Assembly (NCBI GenBank): GCA_943912755.1
Contig: CALTWF010000008.1
Coordinates: forward strand, 29,370 to 93,369
DNA length: 64,000 nucleotides
Origin: an uncultured Pseudomonas sp.
GTDB taxonomy: Bacteria > Pseudomonadota > Gammaproteobacteria > Pseudomonadales > Pseudomonadaceae
Direction of reading: 5' to 3'
Each line of letters opens with the position of its first letter. Positions within the stretch are counted from its first letter, which is position 1. The notes below the pieces were generated by a model that was given only the letters and a program-made list of their open reading frames with translations, made no database searches and had not been told where the DNA came from. Shown one piece after another: positions 42,613 to 51,717 of the stretch. The translations under genes were made by a program, and so were the position numbers.

Positions 42613-43482
42613 TCAGAACACATGGACCAGACGCAGCAGGGCGTCGGTGCCGTGGTAGCCGTTATCGGTGGCGACGTTCTGCGACAGGCTGAACATCAGC
42701 TGGTTCTGCCGGTCCAGCCAGTGGCCGAGCTCGAAGCCGACCTGGGTGTAGCGCTTGTGGGTGTCGTCGATGCGCTGGTCGTTGATCTTCAGCTCGCCGC
42801 CATCGGCGTAGATCAGGCGCAGGGCGCCGTAGGTGGCGGGGCTGAAGTCGTAGGAGGCGAAGGCTTGCAGGCGGTACAGCGGGTCCTGCTTGAGCTCGGC
42901 GCCGAAGTAGTCGTCGTTCTTGCCGTACAGCTGGGCTTCCAGGTTGGCTTCCAGCACCCAGTTGTCGCCGATGCCGCGGGTGTAGTTGTAGACGAAGGTG
43001 GTGCCCCAGCGGTTGGCGCCTGGCGACACGTCCGGGTTCTGCCCGTGGTATTCGCCCACCGGCAGGGTCACCAGGGTCAGCAGCCCGCTGTAGGTGCGCG
43101 TGGCCGGGTCGTTGATGAAGAACAGCGTGCCGCCGACCTGCGGGTCGCCGAAGCCGCTTTCCCCGGTATGCCGGCTGGCGCCGGGCAGGCGCGCATCGAT
43201 ATCGGCGAACGGCACGATGAACTGCGGGGTGCACAGGGTGCCGCAGATCTCACTGAAGAACACCTGGCGATAGGCCACGGCATTGACCTTGAGTTCGGCC
43301 TTGCCGGTGCTGTCGGCGGCGCCGTGGAAGTCGCCGGCGCGGGTGGCCGGCAGGTACAGCACGCCAAGGCTGGTGCCGGGCGGGGCGGCGAAAAAGTCGC
43401 GGGCGTTGAGGTCGGCGGCCTGGGCGTGCAGGCTCGACAGGCCGCCGGCCAGGGCCAGGGCGCGGATCAGGGTGGGTTTCAT
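42613..43482 (-). CDS. Outer-membrane protein, phenol-degradation (MetA/SphA-like) family
   Basis: 289-aa beta-barrel-type protein with a signal peptide (cleaved after SSLHAQA). The family (PF13557-like transporters) appears beside catabolic operons and is thought to admit hydrophobic or aromatic substrates. Typical text: LGVLYLPATRAGDFHGAADS, SGLLTLVTLPVGEYHGQNPD, GANRWGTTFVYNYTRGIGDN and the closing GYHGTDALLRLVHVF with a terminal Phe. ATG 43482 was chosen because it begins the signal peptide. It is the first gene of the operon that ends with the deacetylase-like enzyme, downstream of a co-directional LuxR regulator gene. Confidence 0.82.
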   Translation of the reverse strand: MKPTLIRALALAGGLSSLHAQAADLNARDFFAAPPGTSLGVLYLPATRAGDFHGAADSTGKAELKVNAVAYRQVFFSEICGTLCTPQFIVPFADIDARLPGASRHTGESGFGDPQVGGTLFFINDPATRTYSGLLTLVTLPVGEYHGQNPDVSPGANRWGTTFVYNYTRGIGDNWVLEANLEAQLYGKNDDYFGAELKQDPLYRLQAFASYDFSPATYGALRLIYADGGELKINDQRIDDTHKRYTQVGFELGHWLDRQNQLMFSLSQNVATDNGYHGTDALLRLVHVF

Positions 43483-43590
43483 GGGCGGTGCATCTCTTCT
43501 TCTGGTGGTGGTTGGCAAATCGCAGGCAAGGCGCTGCCGTCACCGGTGCAAAGCGCCGGTGTGGCGGTGGTCAGGGGTCGGCGCCGCGGG

Positions 43591-44568
43591 TCAGTCGGGC
43601 GGGGAGTGCAGCAGGTGGGCGATGCGGGTCTTATCGTTGACCCCGAGCTTGTGGTAGATGGCGCGGATATGGTGGCGCACGGTATTGGGCGACATGCCCA
43701 GCTCGCGGGCGATTTCCTTGTAGGTCTTGCCGTCGCCGAAGCCCTGGGCGACATCGTTCTCCCGCGGGCTCAACTGGGCCAGCGCGGTGCGGGCGCGGGC
43801 GGCGAGGAGGAACAGGTCGCCCACCGCCGAGGCTTCGATCTGCAGGTGCTTGCCGTCGTGGCCATGGGCATCCAGGGTCAGCGGCAGGCGCGGGCCGCTC
43901 CAGTCCGGCCATTCGCTCAGCAGCAGGTCGACGAAGCCGCGCTCGGCGCAGTGCAGGGTGCCGCGCTGGTCGCACACCGCCAGGGCCAGGTTGTGCGACG
44001 GGCTGAGGGACTCACGCTTGGTCACCAGGGTGCGGATCTGGTTGGCCGAGACCGCCGCCACCAGGTGCAGCATGGCGTTGTCGAGGATCAGCCGGTCCTG
44101 CTCGCTGAAGCGCGGCGCGCCGGGGGCGCGGTACAGGGCCAGGTGATCGCTGAGCTGGGTGCGTGGATCGATATGCACCACGCACAGCAGCTCGCCGATG
44201 CCGTAGGCCTGGCCCAGCCAGTTGAGGCCGGCGCCGCTGGCCGGATCGGCCATGTCGATGATTACCGACTGCCCGGGGTGGGCGTGGACCCGGCCCACGG
44301 TGACATCGACATGGCGGATGGATTGCCAGTCCGGCAGGTAGCTGTCGGGCAGCTTGTAGAGGAACGAGCTGTGTTCTTCCGGCAAACCGTCGATCAGCGC
44401 CGCGCGTCCCCACCAGGCGCTGGCGAAGGGCAGGACCTGGCCGATGCAATCCAGGGCGGGCTGGTGGAACGCCGCGAGTTCCTGGTTCTGCGCCAGGCGC
44501 TGGAGTTCCAGGCTCATGTTGCTGAAGGCGTGCAGCAGGCGGGCGGGACTGTATTCGTACCGGGACAT
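43591..44568 (-). CDS. LuxR-family transcriptional regulator
   Basis: 325-aa regulator. The C-terminal GerE helix-turn-helix is LSPRENDVAQGFGDGKTYKE then IARELGMSPNTVRHHIRAIY and KLGVNDKTRI. The N-terminal ~240 residues form a GAF/PAS-like sensory region without an autoinducer-binding signature. ATG 44568 with GAGGTAG upstream was chosen over a TTG two codons earlier. It lies upstream of and co-directional with the outer-membrane/MFS/deacetylase operon, which it probably activates; the inducer is unknown. Confidence 0.85.
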   Translation of the reverse strand: MSRYEYSPARLLHAFSNMSLELQRLAQNQELAAFHQPALDCIGQVLPFASAWWGRAALIDGLPEEHSSFLYKLPDSYLPDWQSIRHVDVTVGRVHAHPGQSVIIDMADPASGAGLNWLGQAYGIGELLCVVHIDPRTQLSDHLALYRAPGAPRFSEQDRLILDNAMLHLVAAVSANQIRTLVTKRESLSPSHNLALAVCDQRGTLHCAERGFVDLLLSEWPDWSGPRLPLTLDAHGHDGKHLQIEASAVGDLFLLAARARTALAQLSPRENDVAQGFGDGKTYKEIARELGMSPNTVRHHIRAIYHKLGVNDKTRIAHLLHSPPD

Positions 44569-44864
44569 GGGCAACTACCTCTGTGCGACTGTTGTTATTG
44601 GTTTCGTCAGGGGTTCGACAAGGGCCGGAGCTGGCAGGGCCGTGGGTCAAGTGTCAGGGCAACGCCCGCACATCACTATCCTACAGATGCAGGATGGGAG
44701 GCGCGGCGGGCTGATGGAGGGTGGTGGTGTGATGACTGGCTGCGGCACGCGGTTTTTTGCCGCCTGCCCTAGGTCGTCGGCAGGCCGCTAGGGAAAGCCC
44801 TTACGCCACTAAAGGTTAAGCCGCAGCAGACGATTATTGAGTCAACTGTCAATCCAGTGGTCAT

Positions 44865-45914
44865 ATGACTGACCTGGATACACCCGACTCATTCGCTTTC
44901 CGGAATTCCTTCATGCCAACCGTTTCACGGGCCTTCGCCAGTGCCCTGATCACCGCCCTGGGCGGCTCCCAGCCCGCCGTTCGAGATCTTTGCCAGCGTC
45001 TGGTCGAGCCGTTGCTGGGCGCTTCGGCGCCGGCCTTCATCCCGCTGGTCACCCTCGATGGCGTGTTCGAGCAGGCCTGCCTGCTCAGCGGCGACCCGGG
45101 CATCGGCCTGCGCGCCTTCGAATACGCCCACCCGTCCAACCTCGGCCCGCTGGGCTATGCGGTGATGTCCAGCCCGAGCATCAAGAGCGTGCTGGTCAGC
45201 CTGGCCGAGCATCACCACCTGGTCGGCACCGGCTTCTGCCTGTTCGTCGAGGAGCGCAGCGACGGCGTGCGCCTGGTCGGGGTGCCCACCGGTACGGCCC
45301 AGCATCCCCTGTCGCGAGTGTTCATCGACGCGGTGGCGGCGATCACCGTCGGGCTGCTGTGCTGGCTGGTGCCGGGGCGGGTGATCCGGCCGCTGCGGGC
45401 GGAGCTTAGCTATCCGCGCTGTGCCGGCAGCGCGGCGATCGAGCGGGTCTACGGCAGTGATATCCACTACGGCGCGGCGCAGAACGCCCTGTTGTTCAGC
45501 CACGCCGATGCCGCGCTGGCGGTGGCCAGCCACGACCCGGCCCTGCATGCGGTGCACAGCGACTACCTGGCGCGCTGGCAGGCCCAGGTCGGCGGCGACC
45601 GGCTCAGCCTGAAAGTGCGCGGGGTGATCAGCGAGCAACTGAGCCAGGGCCGTCCGGTGAGCCTGGCGCGAGTGGCCGAGACCCTGGCCTTGAGCGGTCC
45701 GCGCCTGAGCCGCGGGCTGGAAAGCGAGGGTCACAGTTTCCTGCGCCTGCTCGATGAGGTCAGGTTGCGCGACAGCCATCGCTTGCTGCGCAACAGCAGC
45801 CTTAGCTTCAAGCAGATTGCCTATCAGGTCGGCTTTCGCCATCAGAGCGCCTTCAACAAGGCGTGCGAGCGTTGGTTCGGCATGGGGCCGGGGCGTTATC
45901 GCGACGAGGCTTGA
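44865..45914 (+). CDS. AraC-family regulator with PF12625-type N-domain
   Basis: 349-aa regulator of the OruR/VirF-like branch: an N-terminal arabinose-binding-like domain (FIPLVTLDGVFEQACLLSGD, LGPLGYAVMSSPSIKSVLVS) and a C-terminal double helix-turn-helix (VRLRDSHRLLRNSSLSFKQI, YQVGFRHQSAFNKACERWFG). No target gene is obvious: the divergent neighbour is the LuxR gene 296 bases away and the downstream genes encode coiled-coil proteins. ATG 44865 lacks a clear ribosome site; ATG 44913 is an alternative start. Confidence 0.85.
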   Translation: MTDLDTPDSFAFRNSFMPTVSRAFASALITALGGSQPAVRDLCQRLVEPLLGASAPAFIPLVTLDGVFEQACLLSGDPGIGLRAFEYAHPSNLGPLGYAVMSSPSIKSVLVSLAEHHHLVGTGFCLFVEERSDGVRLVGVPTGTAQHPLSRVFIDAVAAITVGLLCWLVPGRVIRPLRAELSYPRCAGSAAIERVYGSDIHYGAAQNALLFSHADAALAVASHDPALHAVHSDYLARWQAQVGGDRLSLKVRGVISEQLSQGRPVSLARVAETLALSGPRLSRGLESEGHSFLRLLDEVRLRDSHRLLRNSSLSFKQIAYQVGFRHQSAFNKACERWFGMGPGRYRDEA

Positions 45915-46041
45915 TGCACCTTTCGTTTATCCGCCGGGCCCTTTCATTTATCCCTGCGGCGAAGCTGGCGGCAGCCCCGGGAAAAAGTCGCCACACTGAT
46001 GCGCACACGTTTGCGCCGATGTTGAGGGACCTTCCACCCGC

Positions 46042-46965
46042 ATGTCACGAATCACCTTTCCCACTCGTTATTGCCTGCCTTTAATCGCTGCTGCACTGCT
46101 GGTGCCGGTGCCGGTTTTGGGTGGGGCCGCCACGGCCTCGGTTGTCGCTGGCGGGCTCCTGCTGGTGTTCTGCCTGCGTCAGCGCGGCCTGCTGCAACGC
46201 AGTCGCGAGCAGGCCCGGGAGCTGCGCCGGGATCACCGGGACTTGCAGCGCAATGTCAACGAAAGCCTGGGGCTGATGCGCGAGGAACTGGATCACCTGC
46301 TCGACCTGGTCAAGCAGATTGGTGCACTGAGCAACGATTGCGACACAGCCCTGCAACAACAGCAGCGCAAGCTCGATTCGGCCATAGCCGCCTTCGCCCA
46401 GGTCAAGATCGAGGGCAATCAATTGGCCGATGACGCCCGCCAGGTCGCCAGCGAATCGCGGCAATCGATGAAGCTGGCGCTGAAAGGGCAGGCCGGGCTC
46501 AGCGCCACGCTGATGGCGTTTCGCAGCGTCGACCAGACGGCCATGGCCGCCCAGGCTGCGCTGGGTCACGAGGTTCGGGTACTGGCCCGCCAGGGCCGCG
46601 ACCAGACCTACGACGCCAACCTGGCCCTGGCCGGGATCAGCGCGGCGGCCAGCAGTATCGAGGAGCGCGGTATCTCCATTGCCGTCGCTTGCGAAGCGCA
46701 GGAGCGCGCGGTGCTGGCCCTTGATGAAGCAATAGGCGAAGTCCAGCGCCTGGGCTTCACCTCGGGCTGGCGCTCGCGCCAGGCCCGTGCCGCCAGCGAG
46801 GCGCTGCGCCAGGAAGCCGCGCGGCTGGCCGAGCGCCTGCGGGATTGCCCGTGGATACAAGACCTTCAACAGGATGCCGGAGGTAAGGATGTTGCTGTTC
46901 AAGACCCTGATCGGTCGTTATCACGCGTTGATCAAGTCCCTGGCCCGGGAGCCGAATCCCGCTGA
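46042..46965 (+). CDS. Membrane-anchored coiled-coil protein, unknown function
   Basis: 307 aa, not recognised. Two hydrophobic segments near the N-terminus (CLPLIAAALLVPVPVLGGAA and SVVAGGLLLVFCL) are followed by a long Arg/Glu/Gln-rich coiled coil (about 50-130) and Ala-rich helices reminiscent of a chemoreceptor signalling rod, but without the conserved hairpin tip. The last 26 codons overlap the next gene in another frame. Three genes on, a chemoreceptor follows in the same direction, so a role in receptor-array or envelope function is possible. Identity is unknown. Confidence 0.65.
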   Translation: MSRITFPTRYCLPLIAAALLVPVPVLGGAATASVVAGGLLLVFCLRQRGLLQRSREQARELRRDHRDLQRNVNESLGLMREELDHLLDLVKQIGALSNDCDTALQQQQRKLDSAIAAFAQVKIEGNQLADDARQVASESRQSMKLALKGQAGLSATLMAFRSVDQTAMAAQAALGHEVRVLARQGRDQTYDANLALAGISAAASSIEERGISIAVACEAQERAVLALDEAIGEVQRLGFTSGWRSRQARAASEALRQEAARLAERLRDCPWIQDLQQDAGGKDVAVQDPDRSLSRVDQVPGPGAESR

Positions 46966-47167
46966 CGCGGAGTCGGCCCGGGAGATGGTCGAGGCCCTGC
47001 GGCAATTGTCGGCGGAGGCCGACCGGCTGGAAGCCCAGTTGCGCCAACTGACCGAGAAGCGCCAGCCCCGCGAGCGCCCGTCGGCACCGCCGGTATTGCG
47101 CCTGGTGCAGAACGAACCTATTGCGCAAAACAGTGAGTCGAAAACAGATATGAATGCTAACGGATAG
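46889..47167 (+). CDS. Small coiled-coil protein overlapping the preceding gene
   Basis: 92 aa, unknown function. ATG 46889 follows GGAGGTAAGG, a strong ribosome site lying inside the preceding gene, and the two frames overlap by 77 bases. Content is charged and helical (AESAREMVEALRQLSAEADR, LEAQLRQLTEKRQP) with a polar tail. It ends 127 bases before the chemoreceptor gene. The overlap is longer than usual, so a frameshift that lengthened the upstream gene is possible. Confidence 0.6.
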   Translation: MLLFKTLIGRYHALIKSLAREPNPADAESAREMVEALRQLSAEADRLEAQLRQLTEKRQPRERPSAPPVLRLVQNEPIAQNSESKTDMNANG

Positions 47168-47294
47168 CGCAGTTTTAGTTCATGAACAGCTTTTAGCAAA
47201 GTTCCTAACAAAGTCTCGTTAATTTGGATTCATAAGTGTATGTTTGCGGACGCAGGCGCGCCTGCCATCACTTATTACAATAACGAGGCATTCC

Positions 47295-48929
47295 ATGTCC
47301 GGGTTGAGAACGCTGCGCATCAGTTCCCGAGTCACCTTGCTGGTGGCGTGCATTTCCCTGTTTGTCCTGTGCCTGAGCGGCTGGCTCGGGTTGACCCTGC
47401 AACGCAGCCTGCTGGCGGAAAAGATGGCCGGGGTCGGCACCGCGTTGAACACCGCGTCGAACATCCTCGCCCATTACCAGCGCCAGGCCAGCGAGGGCCA
47501 TCTCGGCCTGGAAGAGGCGCAGCGCCAGGCGTTGCAGGCGGTCGGCACGATCCGCTACCTGGGCGACAACTACCTGCTGGTCATCGACCTCGACCACCGC
47601 ATGCTCATGCACCCGACGGCGCCGGGGCTGGTGGGCAAGCAACTGGCGGACTTCAAGGACGTCAACGGCAAGCCGTTCTCCCGCGAGATGATCGACACCG
47701 CGCGCAGCCAGGGGCGCGGCACCGTGGACTACTGGTTCCCCAGGGCCAGCGGCGGCCAGCCCGAGTACAAGGTTTCCGAGGTGTTGTTGTTCAAACCGTG
47801 GGGTTGGGTACTGGCCAGCGGCATTCATCCGCAGGATGTCCGCGACGAGGTCAACCAGGTGCTGCGCTGGCCGGCCATCGTGGTCGGCCTGGCCTTGCTG
47901 GTGCTGGTGGTGTTCGCCTGGCTGCTGGTGCGCAGCATCACCCGCCCGCTGAACGACACCGTGGATGCCCTGGCCCGGGCTACCCAGGGGCATACCGACC
48001 TGACCCTGCGCCTGCCGGTGGACGGTGATGACGAGCTGAGCCAGGTTTCGCGCAGCTTCAACAGCCTGGTGCTGGCCGCCCATGACGTCACCGCCAGCGT
48101 GGTCGAGGCCAGCCAGAAGATTGCCCGCGCCAGCGACGAGCTCGGCCAGATCACCCGCGCCGCCCAGGACAACATGGCCGCGCAGCAGCAGGAAACCGAC
48201 AGCGTGGTGGCGGCCATGACGCAGATGGTCAGTACGGTGCAGGAGGTGGCGCAGAATGCCGGCGTCGCCGCCCGCGCCACCGAGGACGCCGAGCGCCAGG
48301 CCAGCGCGGGACGCGGTACGGTCGACGAAACGGTCAGTGCCATCGGTACGCTGGCCGACGGCCTGCAGGAGAGCCGGCGGGTGGTGGACCAGCTGGCGAC
48401 GGACTCGGGCAGCGTGGCCCAGGTGCTCGACGTAATCACCGCCATCGCCGAGCAGACCAACCTGCTGGCGCTGAATGCCGCCATCGAAGCGGCCCGGGCC
48501 GGGGATCACGGGCGTGGTTTTGCGGTGGTTGCCGACGAGGTGCGCAGCCTGGCCATGCGTACCCAGCAGTCGACCCTGGAAATCCAGCAGATCATCAACC
48601 GGGTACTGGCCGGCGCCGGGCTGGCGGCGCAGCAGATCGGCCACAACGTCGCCGCCGCGCAGCACCCGGTGGAAGCCTCGGCCCGGGCCGGGCAGGCACT
48701 GGAGCGGATCACCCTGTCGGCGGGTACGGTCAGCCAGATGGCCCTGCAGATCGCCAGCGCCTCGGAACAGCAGGCGGCCACGGCGGACGAGATCAACCGC
48801 AGCATCACCCGTATCCATGACGCCGCCTCCACCGGCACCCGCACCCTGCGCCAGACCGGCGAGGCCTGCGAGGGGTTGAAGCAGGTGTCGCGGCTGTTGC
48901 AGGAGCAGGTGGCCAAGGTGGTGATCTGA
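47295..48929 (+). CDS. Methyl-accepting chemotaxis protein with Cache sensor
   Basis: 544-aa chemoreceptor. The first membrane helix is RVTLLVACISLFVLCLSGWL, followed by a periplasmic single-Cache domain (about 45-195; YLGDNYLLVIDLDHRMLMHP, FPRASGGQPEYKVSEVLLFK, WGWVLASGIHPQDV), a second helix (IVVGLALLVLVVFAWLLV), HAMP (SITRPLNDTVDALARATQGH) and the signalling domain. The hairpin tip is the conserved ITAIAEQTNLLALNAAIEAA then RAGDHGRGFAVVADEVRSLA. ATG 47295 with GAGG was chosen. sCache_2 sensors commonly bind small carboxylates; the ligand here is undetermined. A REP cluster follows the gene. Confidence 0.93.
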   Translation: MSGLRTLRISSRVTLLVACISLFVLCLSGWLGLTLQRSLLAEKMAGVGTALNTASNILAHYQRQASEGHLGLEEAQRQALQAVGTIRYLGDNYLLVIDLDHRMLMHPTAPGLVGKQLADFKDVNGKPFSREMIDTARSQGRGTVDYWFPRASGGQPEYKVSEVLLFKPWGWVLASGIHPQDVRDEVNQVLRWPAIVVGLALLVLVVFAWLLVRSITRPLNDTVDALARATQGHTDLTLRLPVDGDDELSQVSRSFNSLVLAAHDVTASVVEASQKIARASDELGQITRAAQDNMAAQQQETDSVVAAMTQMVSTVQEVAQNAGVAARATEDAERQASAGRGTVDETVSAIGTLADGLQESRRVVDQLATDSGSVAQVLDVITAIAEQTNLLALNAAIEAARAGDHGRGFAVVADEVRSLAMRTQQSTLEIQQIINRVLAGAGLAAQQIGHNVAAAQHPVEASARAGQALERITLSAGTVSQMALQIASASEQQAATADEINRSITRIHDAASTGTRTLRQTGEACEGLKQVSRLLQEQVAKVVI

Positions 48930-48940
48930 AGCGGGTGTGT

Positions 48941-49180
48941 CGTTGCTGATGGCCTCATCGCTGGCAAGCCAGCTCCCACAGGTTTTATGAGCACCGCCAA
49001 ACCATGTGGGAGATTCCATGGTGGCAGGCAAGCAGGTTGATGTTGTTGCTGATGGCCTCATCGTCGGCAAGCGGATCGCCGCCCGGCCGACTCCCACAGG
49101 GTTCTGGGCCAACCGCAGTATCTGTGCTCGACGCGGTCCCTGTGGGAGCTGGCTTGCCAGCGATGAGGCCATCAGCAACG
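48941..49180. repeat. Nested REP cluster
   Basis: tgctgatggcctcatcg occurs directly at about 48944 and 49047 and inverted at 49161-49177. The segment contains one full REP arm (48947-48982), a truncated arm (catgtgggag, 49003-49012) and a second divergent pair (49051-49101 with 49138-49172). It fills the gap between the convergent chemoreceptor and oxaloacetate-decarboxylase genes. Confidence 0.85.
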
Positions 49181-49188
49181 CCACCCCT

Positions 49189-50055
49189 TCAGGCAATCAC
49201 CCCCATGAACTCCCGCGCCAACCCCAGGTACTCCTCGGCCCGGCTGTACCTGGCCACCAGTTCGGCAGGCTTGAGCGCGTGCTCGCTGGCCAGCCCGCGC
49301 TGCGCGCGCAAGGTGTCGTAGGTCGCCTTGATCGCGGCGAAACAGGCGGCATGCCCGTCCACCACTATGCGCACGCCAAGCCGGGCCAGGCGTTGCTCGT
49401 CCCAGTGCTGGGCGTTGCCATAGGTGACCAGCATCAACGGCACGCTGAGCCCGTCGGTGATGGCCTCCAGCTGCTCGAAGTCGCGCACCCCGACCAGGCA
49501 GATGGCGTCCGCCCCGGCGGCTTGATAGGCGCGGGTACGCTGGACCACCTGGGCCAGCGACTGTACCCCGGCGTGGGTGCGGGCGATCAGGGCCAGGCTG
49601 CGGTCCTGGCGTGCCTGCTGCGCGGCGCGCAATTTGCCGACGGCTTCCTCGACACTGATCAGTTCCGCCAGTGGCTCCTCGAAGCGCGCTGGCAGCAGCG
49701 TGTCTTCCAGGGTCAGGGCGGCGACCCCGGCGCGCTCCAGCTCGGCGACGCAACGCATCGCGTTGAGGGCATTGCCGTAGCCGTGGTCGGCATCGGCGAT
49801 CACCGGCAGGCGCGCGACCCGGCCGATACGGGTGGCCTGCTCGACGAACTCGCCCAGGGTCAGCAGGGCGATATCCGGGGCGCCGAGCACCTGCAGCGAG
49901 GCCACCGAACCACCGAGAATGCCCACCTCGAAACCGAGGTCGGCGGCGATCCGCGCGCTGAGCGGGTCGAACACCGAGGCGGTGCGAAAGCAGGACGGGC
50001 TGGCGAGCAGGCCACGGAAGGTCTCGCGCAGTGCGTGATGACTGGCTGGATACAT
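49189..50055 (-). CDS. Oxaloacetate decarboxylase of the ICL/PEP-mutase superfamily
   Basis: 288-aa (beta/alpha)8 enzyme resembling Pseudomonas PA4872-type oxaloacetate decarboxylase, which needs Mg2+ and yields pyruvate. Features: FDPLSARIAADLGFEVGILG, the metal-site strand LPVIADADHGYGNALNAMRC, LTLEDTLLPARFEEP and ALIARTHAG. It has no KKCGH isocitrate-lyase catalytic loop. ATG 50055 was chosen with GAGAG upstream. It lies 71 bases after ttdB; since tartrate dehydratase makes oxaloacetate, this enzyme would complete conversion to pyruvate. Methylisocitrate lyase is a less likely alternative. Confidence 0.85.
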   Translation of the reverse strand: MYPASHHALRETFRGLLASPSCFRTASVFDPLSARIAADLGFEVGILGGSVASLQVLGAPDIALLTLGEFVEQATRIGRVARLPVIADADHGYGNALNAMRCVAELERAGVAALTLEDTLLPARFEEPLAELISVEEAVGKLRAAQQARQDRSLALIARTHAGVQSLAQVVQRTRAYQAAGADAICLVGVRDFEQLEAITDGLSVPLMLVTYGNAQHWDEQRLARLGVRIVVDGHAACFAAIKATYDTLRAQRGLASEHALKPAELVARYSRAEEYLGLAREFMGVIA

Positions 50056-50126
50056 GGCGATCTCTCGTTGTTGCAGAAGGAGGGAGCAGCCAGCCGGGGC
50101 TGCGTGGGCCCCGGCCGCCTGCGCTA

Positions 50127-50735
50127 CTACTTGATGAAGCGCACCTGGGCGTTGATCTTCTCGATCACCGAGCCCTTGCGTTCGTTGAAGCGCTTCTTGT
50201 TCTGTTCGAACAGGTTGTTGCCCTTGGTGTCGATGGAGATGATCAGCGGGCCGAACTCGCGCACGCGGTTGACCCACAGGGTCTCCGGCATGCCCAGGTC
50301 CTGCCATTCGGCGCGTTCGATCTCTTCCACCTTGGTTGCCGCCAGTACTGCGCAGCCACCGGGAAACACCGCGTGCACTGCCTTGTTCTCCAGGCAGCCG
50401 GTGGTGGTTTCCGGGCCCATGCCGCCCTTGCCGACGATCAGCTTGACCCCGGTCTGCTCGATGAATTCCTTCTCGAACTTTTCCATGCGCATGCTGGTGG
50501 TCGGGCCGATGGAGACCATCTCGAAGCTGCCGTCGTCCTTCTTCTTGACGATCGGGCCGGCATGGAAGATCGCGCCACCGCGCAGGTCCACTGGCAATTC
50601 GCGACCCAGCTCGATCAGGCGGCGGTGGGCGACATCGCGGCAGGTAACCAACTGGCCGGTAAGGTAGACCACGTCGCCGACATTCAGCTCGGCCAGGTCT
50701 TCGTCTTTGATCGGGGTGCTGAGGATCTTTTTCAC
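50127..50735 (-). CDS. ttdB: L(+)-tartrate dehydratase beta subunit
   Basis: 202-aa swivelling-domain subunit of the class I fumarase/tartrate dehydratase family; E. coli TtdB is about the same length. Landmarks: LNVGDVVYLTGQLVTCRDVA, GGAIFHAGPIVKKKDDGSFE, SIGPTTSMRMEKFEKEFIEQ, VGKGGMGPETTTGCLEN. Its start overlaps the end of the alpha subunit gene by four bases, so the subunits are made together. A two-subunit fumarase is the alternative, but the neighbouring carrier and decarboxylase favour tartrate. Confidence 0.88.
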   Translation of the reverse strand: MKKILSTPIKDEDLAELNVGDVVYLTGQLVTCRDVAHRRLIELGRELPVDLRGGAIFHAGPIVKKKDDGSFEMVSIGPTTSMRMEKFEKEFIEQTGVKLIVGKGGMGPETTTGCLENKAVHAVFPGGCAVLAATKVEEIERAEWQDLGMPETLWVNRVREFGPLIISIDTKGNNLFEQNKKRFNERKGSVIEKINAQVRFIK

Positions 50736-51640
50736 AGAGCTACACCTTCATGGGAAAGGATGTCGTAGGACAGGTCGGCGTTGATGCGGATCTTGCCGCG
50801 GCGGTGGGCCCAGCAGCCGGTGGACACGGCGACGCCGATGGTCGAAGGGTGGCGCGCCGACGACTCGATGTTGACGCCCATCACGCTGCTATTGCCGGTC
50901 AGGCCCTGGGGGCCGATGCCGATTTCGTTGAGGCCTTCTTCCAGCAGCTTTTCCATCAGTGCGGCGCTTTCGTTGGGGTGGCTGGAATCCACTTCACGCA
51001 GGATCGCCCGCTTCGACAGGCGCGCGGCGGTTTCCACCGAGGTGGATACGCCGACGCCGACCAGCAGCGGTGGGCAGGCATTGACCCCGCGCGAGGTGAT
51101 CACGTCGAAGACGAACTCGGTCACCCCCTCGTAGCCCTGGCCCGGCATCAGCACCTTGGCCGAGCCGGGCAGGGTGCAGCCGCCGCCGGCCATGTACACG
51201 TCGACAATGGCGTAGTCGGCATCGGGGATGATTTCCCAGTCCAGCCACGGGATCTTCGAGCCGGTGTTGGTGCCGGTGTTCTTCTCGACGAAGGTCTCCA
51301 CGGCGTTGTGCCGCAGCGGGCCCTGGATGGTCGCCTCCTTGGTGGCGTTTTCCAGGATCCCCTCCATCTCGCCCAGCAGCGGGAAGCGCGCGCCGGCCGA
51401 GATGAAGTACTGGATCACCCCGGTGTCCTGGCAGCTTGGGCGGTTGAGCTTGTCGGCGTAGTCCTGGTTTTCGGCCATGGAGTCGTACACGGCGATGGCC
51501 AGGGGATTGGTTTCCGCAGCGCGCAGCTTGGCGGTCTTGGCTTTCACATCCTTCGGCAGGCGCTTGCCGATATAGGCGGTGAACTTCGCCAGGGTATCGG
51601 TCAGCGACTGGACGGCGGCTTCTCTATCAACGTTTTCCAC
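50732..51640 (-). CDS. ttdA: L(+)-tartrate dehydratase alpha subunit
   Basis: 302-aa catalytic subunit carrying the 4Fe-4S cluster that dehydrates L-tartrate to oxaloacetate. Cluster cysteines lie in LNRPSCQDTGVIQYF, SRGVNACPPLLVGVG and VAVSTGCWAHRRGKI; MAGGGCTLPGSAKVLMPG is also characteristic. The length equals E. coli TtdA. It is preceded by dctA (77-base gap) and overlaps ttdB. Oxygen-sensitive activity is expected. Confidence 0.9.
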   Translation of the reverse strand: MENVDREAAVQSLTDTLAKFTAYIGKRLPKDVKAKTAKLRAAETNPLAIAVYDSMAENQDYADKLNRPSCQDTGVIQYFISAGARFPLLGEMEGILENATKEATIQGPLRHNAVETFVEKNTGTNTGSKIPWLDWEIIPDADYAIVDVYMAGGGCTLPGSAKVLMPGQGYEGVTEFVFDVITSRGVNACPPLLVGVGVSTSVETAARLSKRAILREVDSSHPNESAALMEKLLEEGLNEIGIGPQGLTGNSSVMGVNIESSARHPSTIGVAVSTGCWAHRRGKIRINADLSYDILSHEGVAL

Positions 51641-51717
51641 GTTCGTTCTCCTTACTGCATCACAAGGCGGGTTTCCGGACGGCGGCGCTCAGGCACCGCT
51701 GACGCTGGTCGCCGGTT

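Noticed and set aside
48929..49188. Possible small gene between the chemoreceptor and the decarboxylase
   Set aside because: The sequence is entirely REP palindromes; open frames there are by-products.
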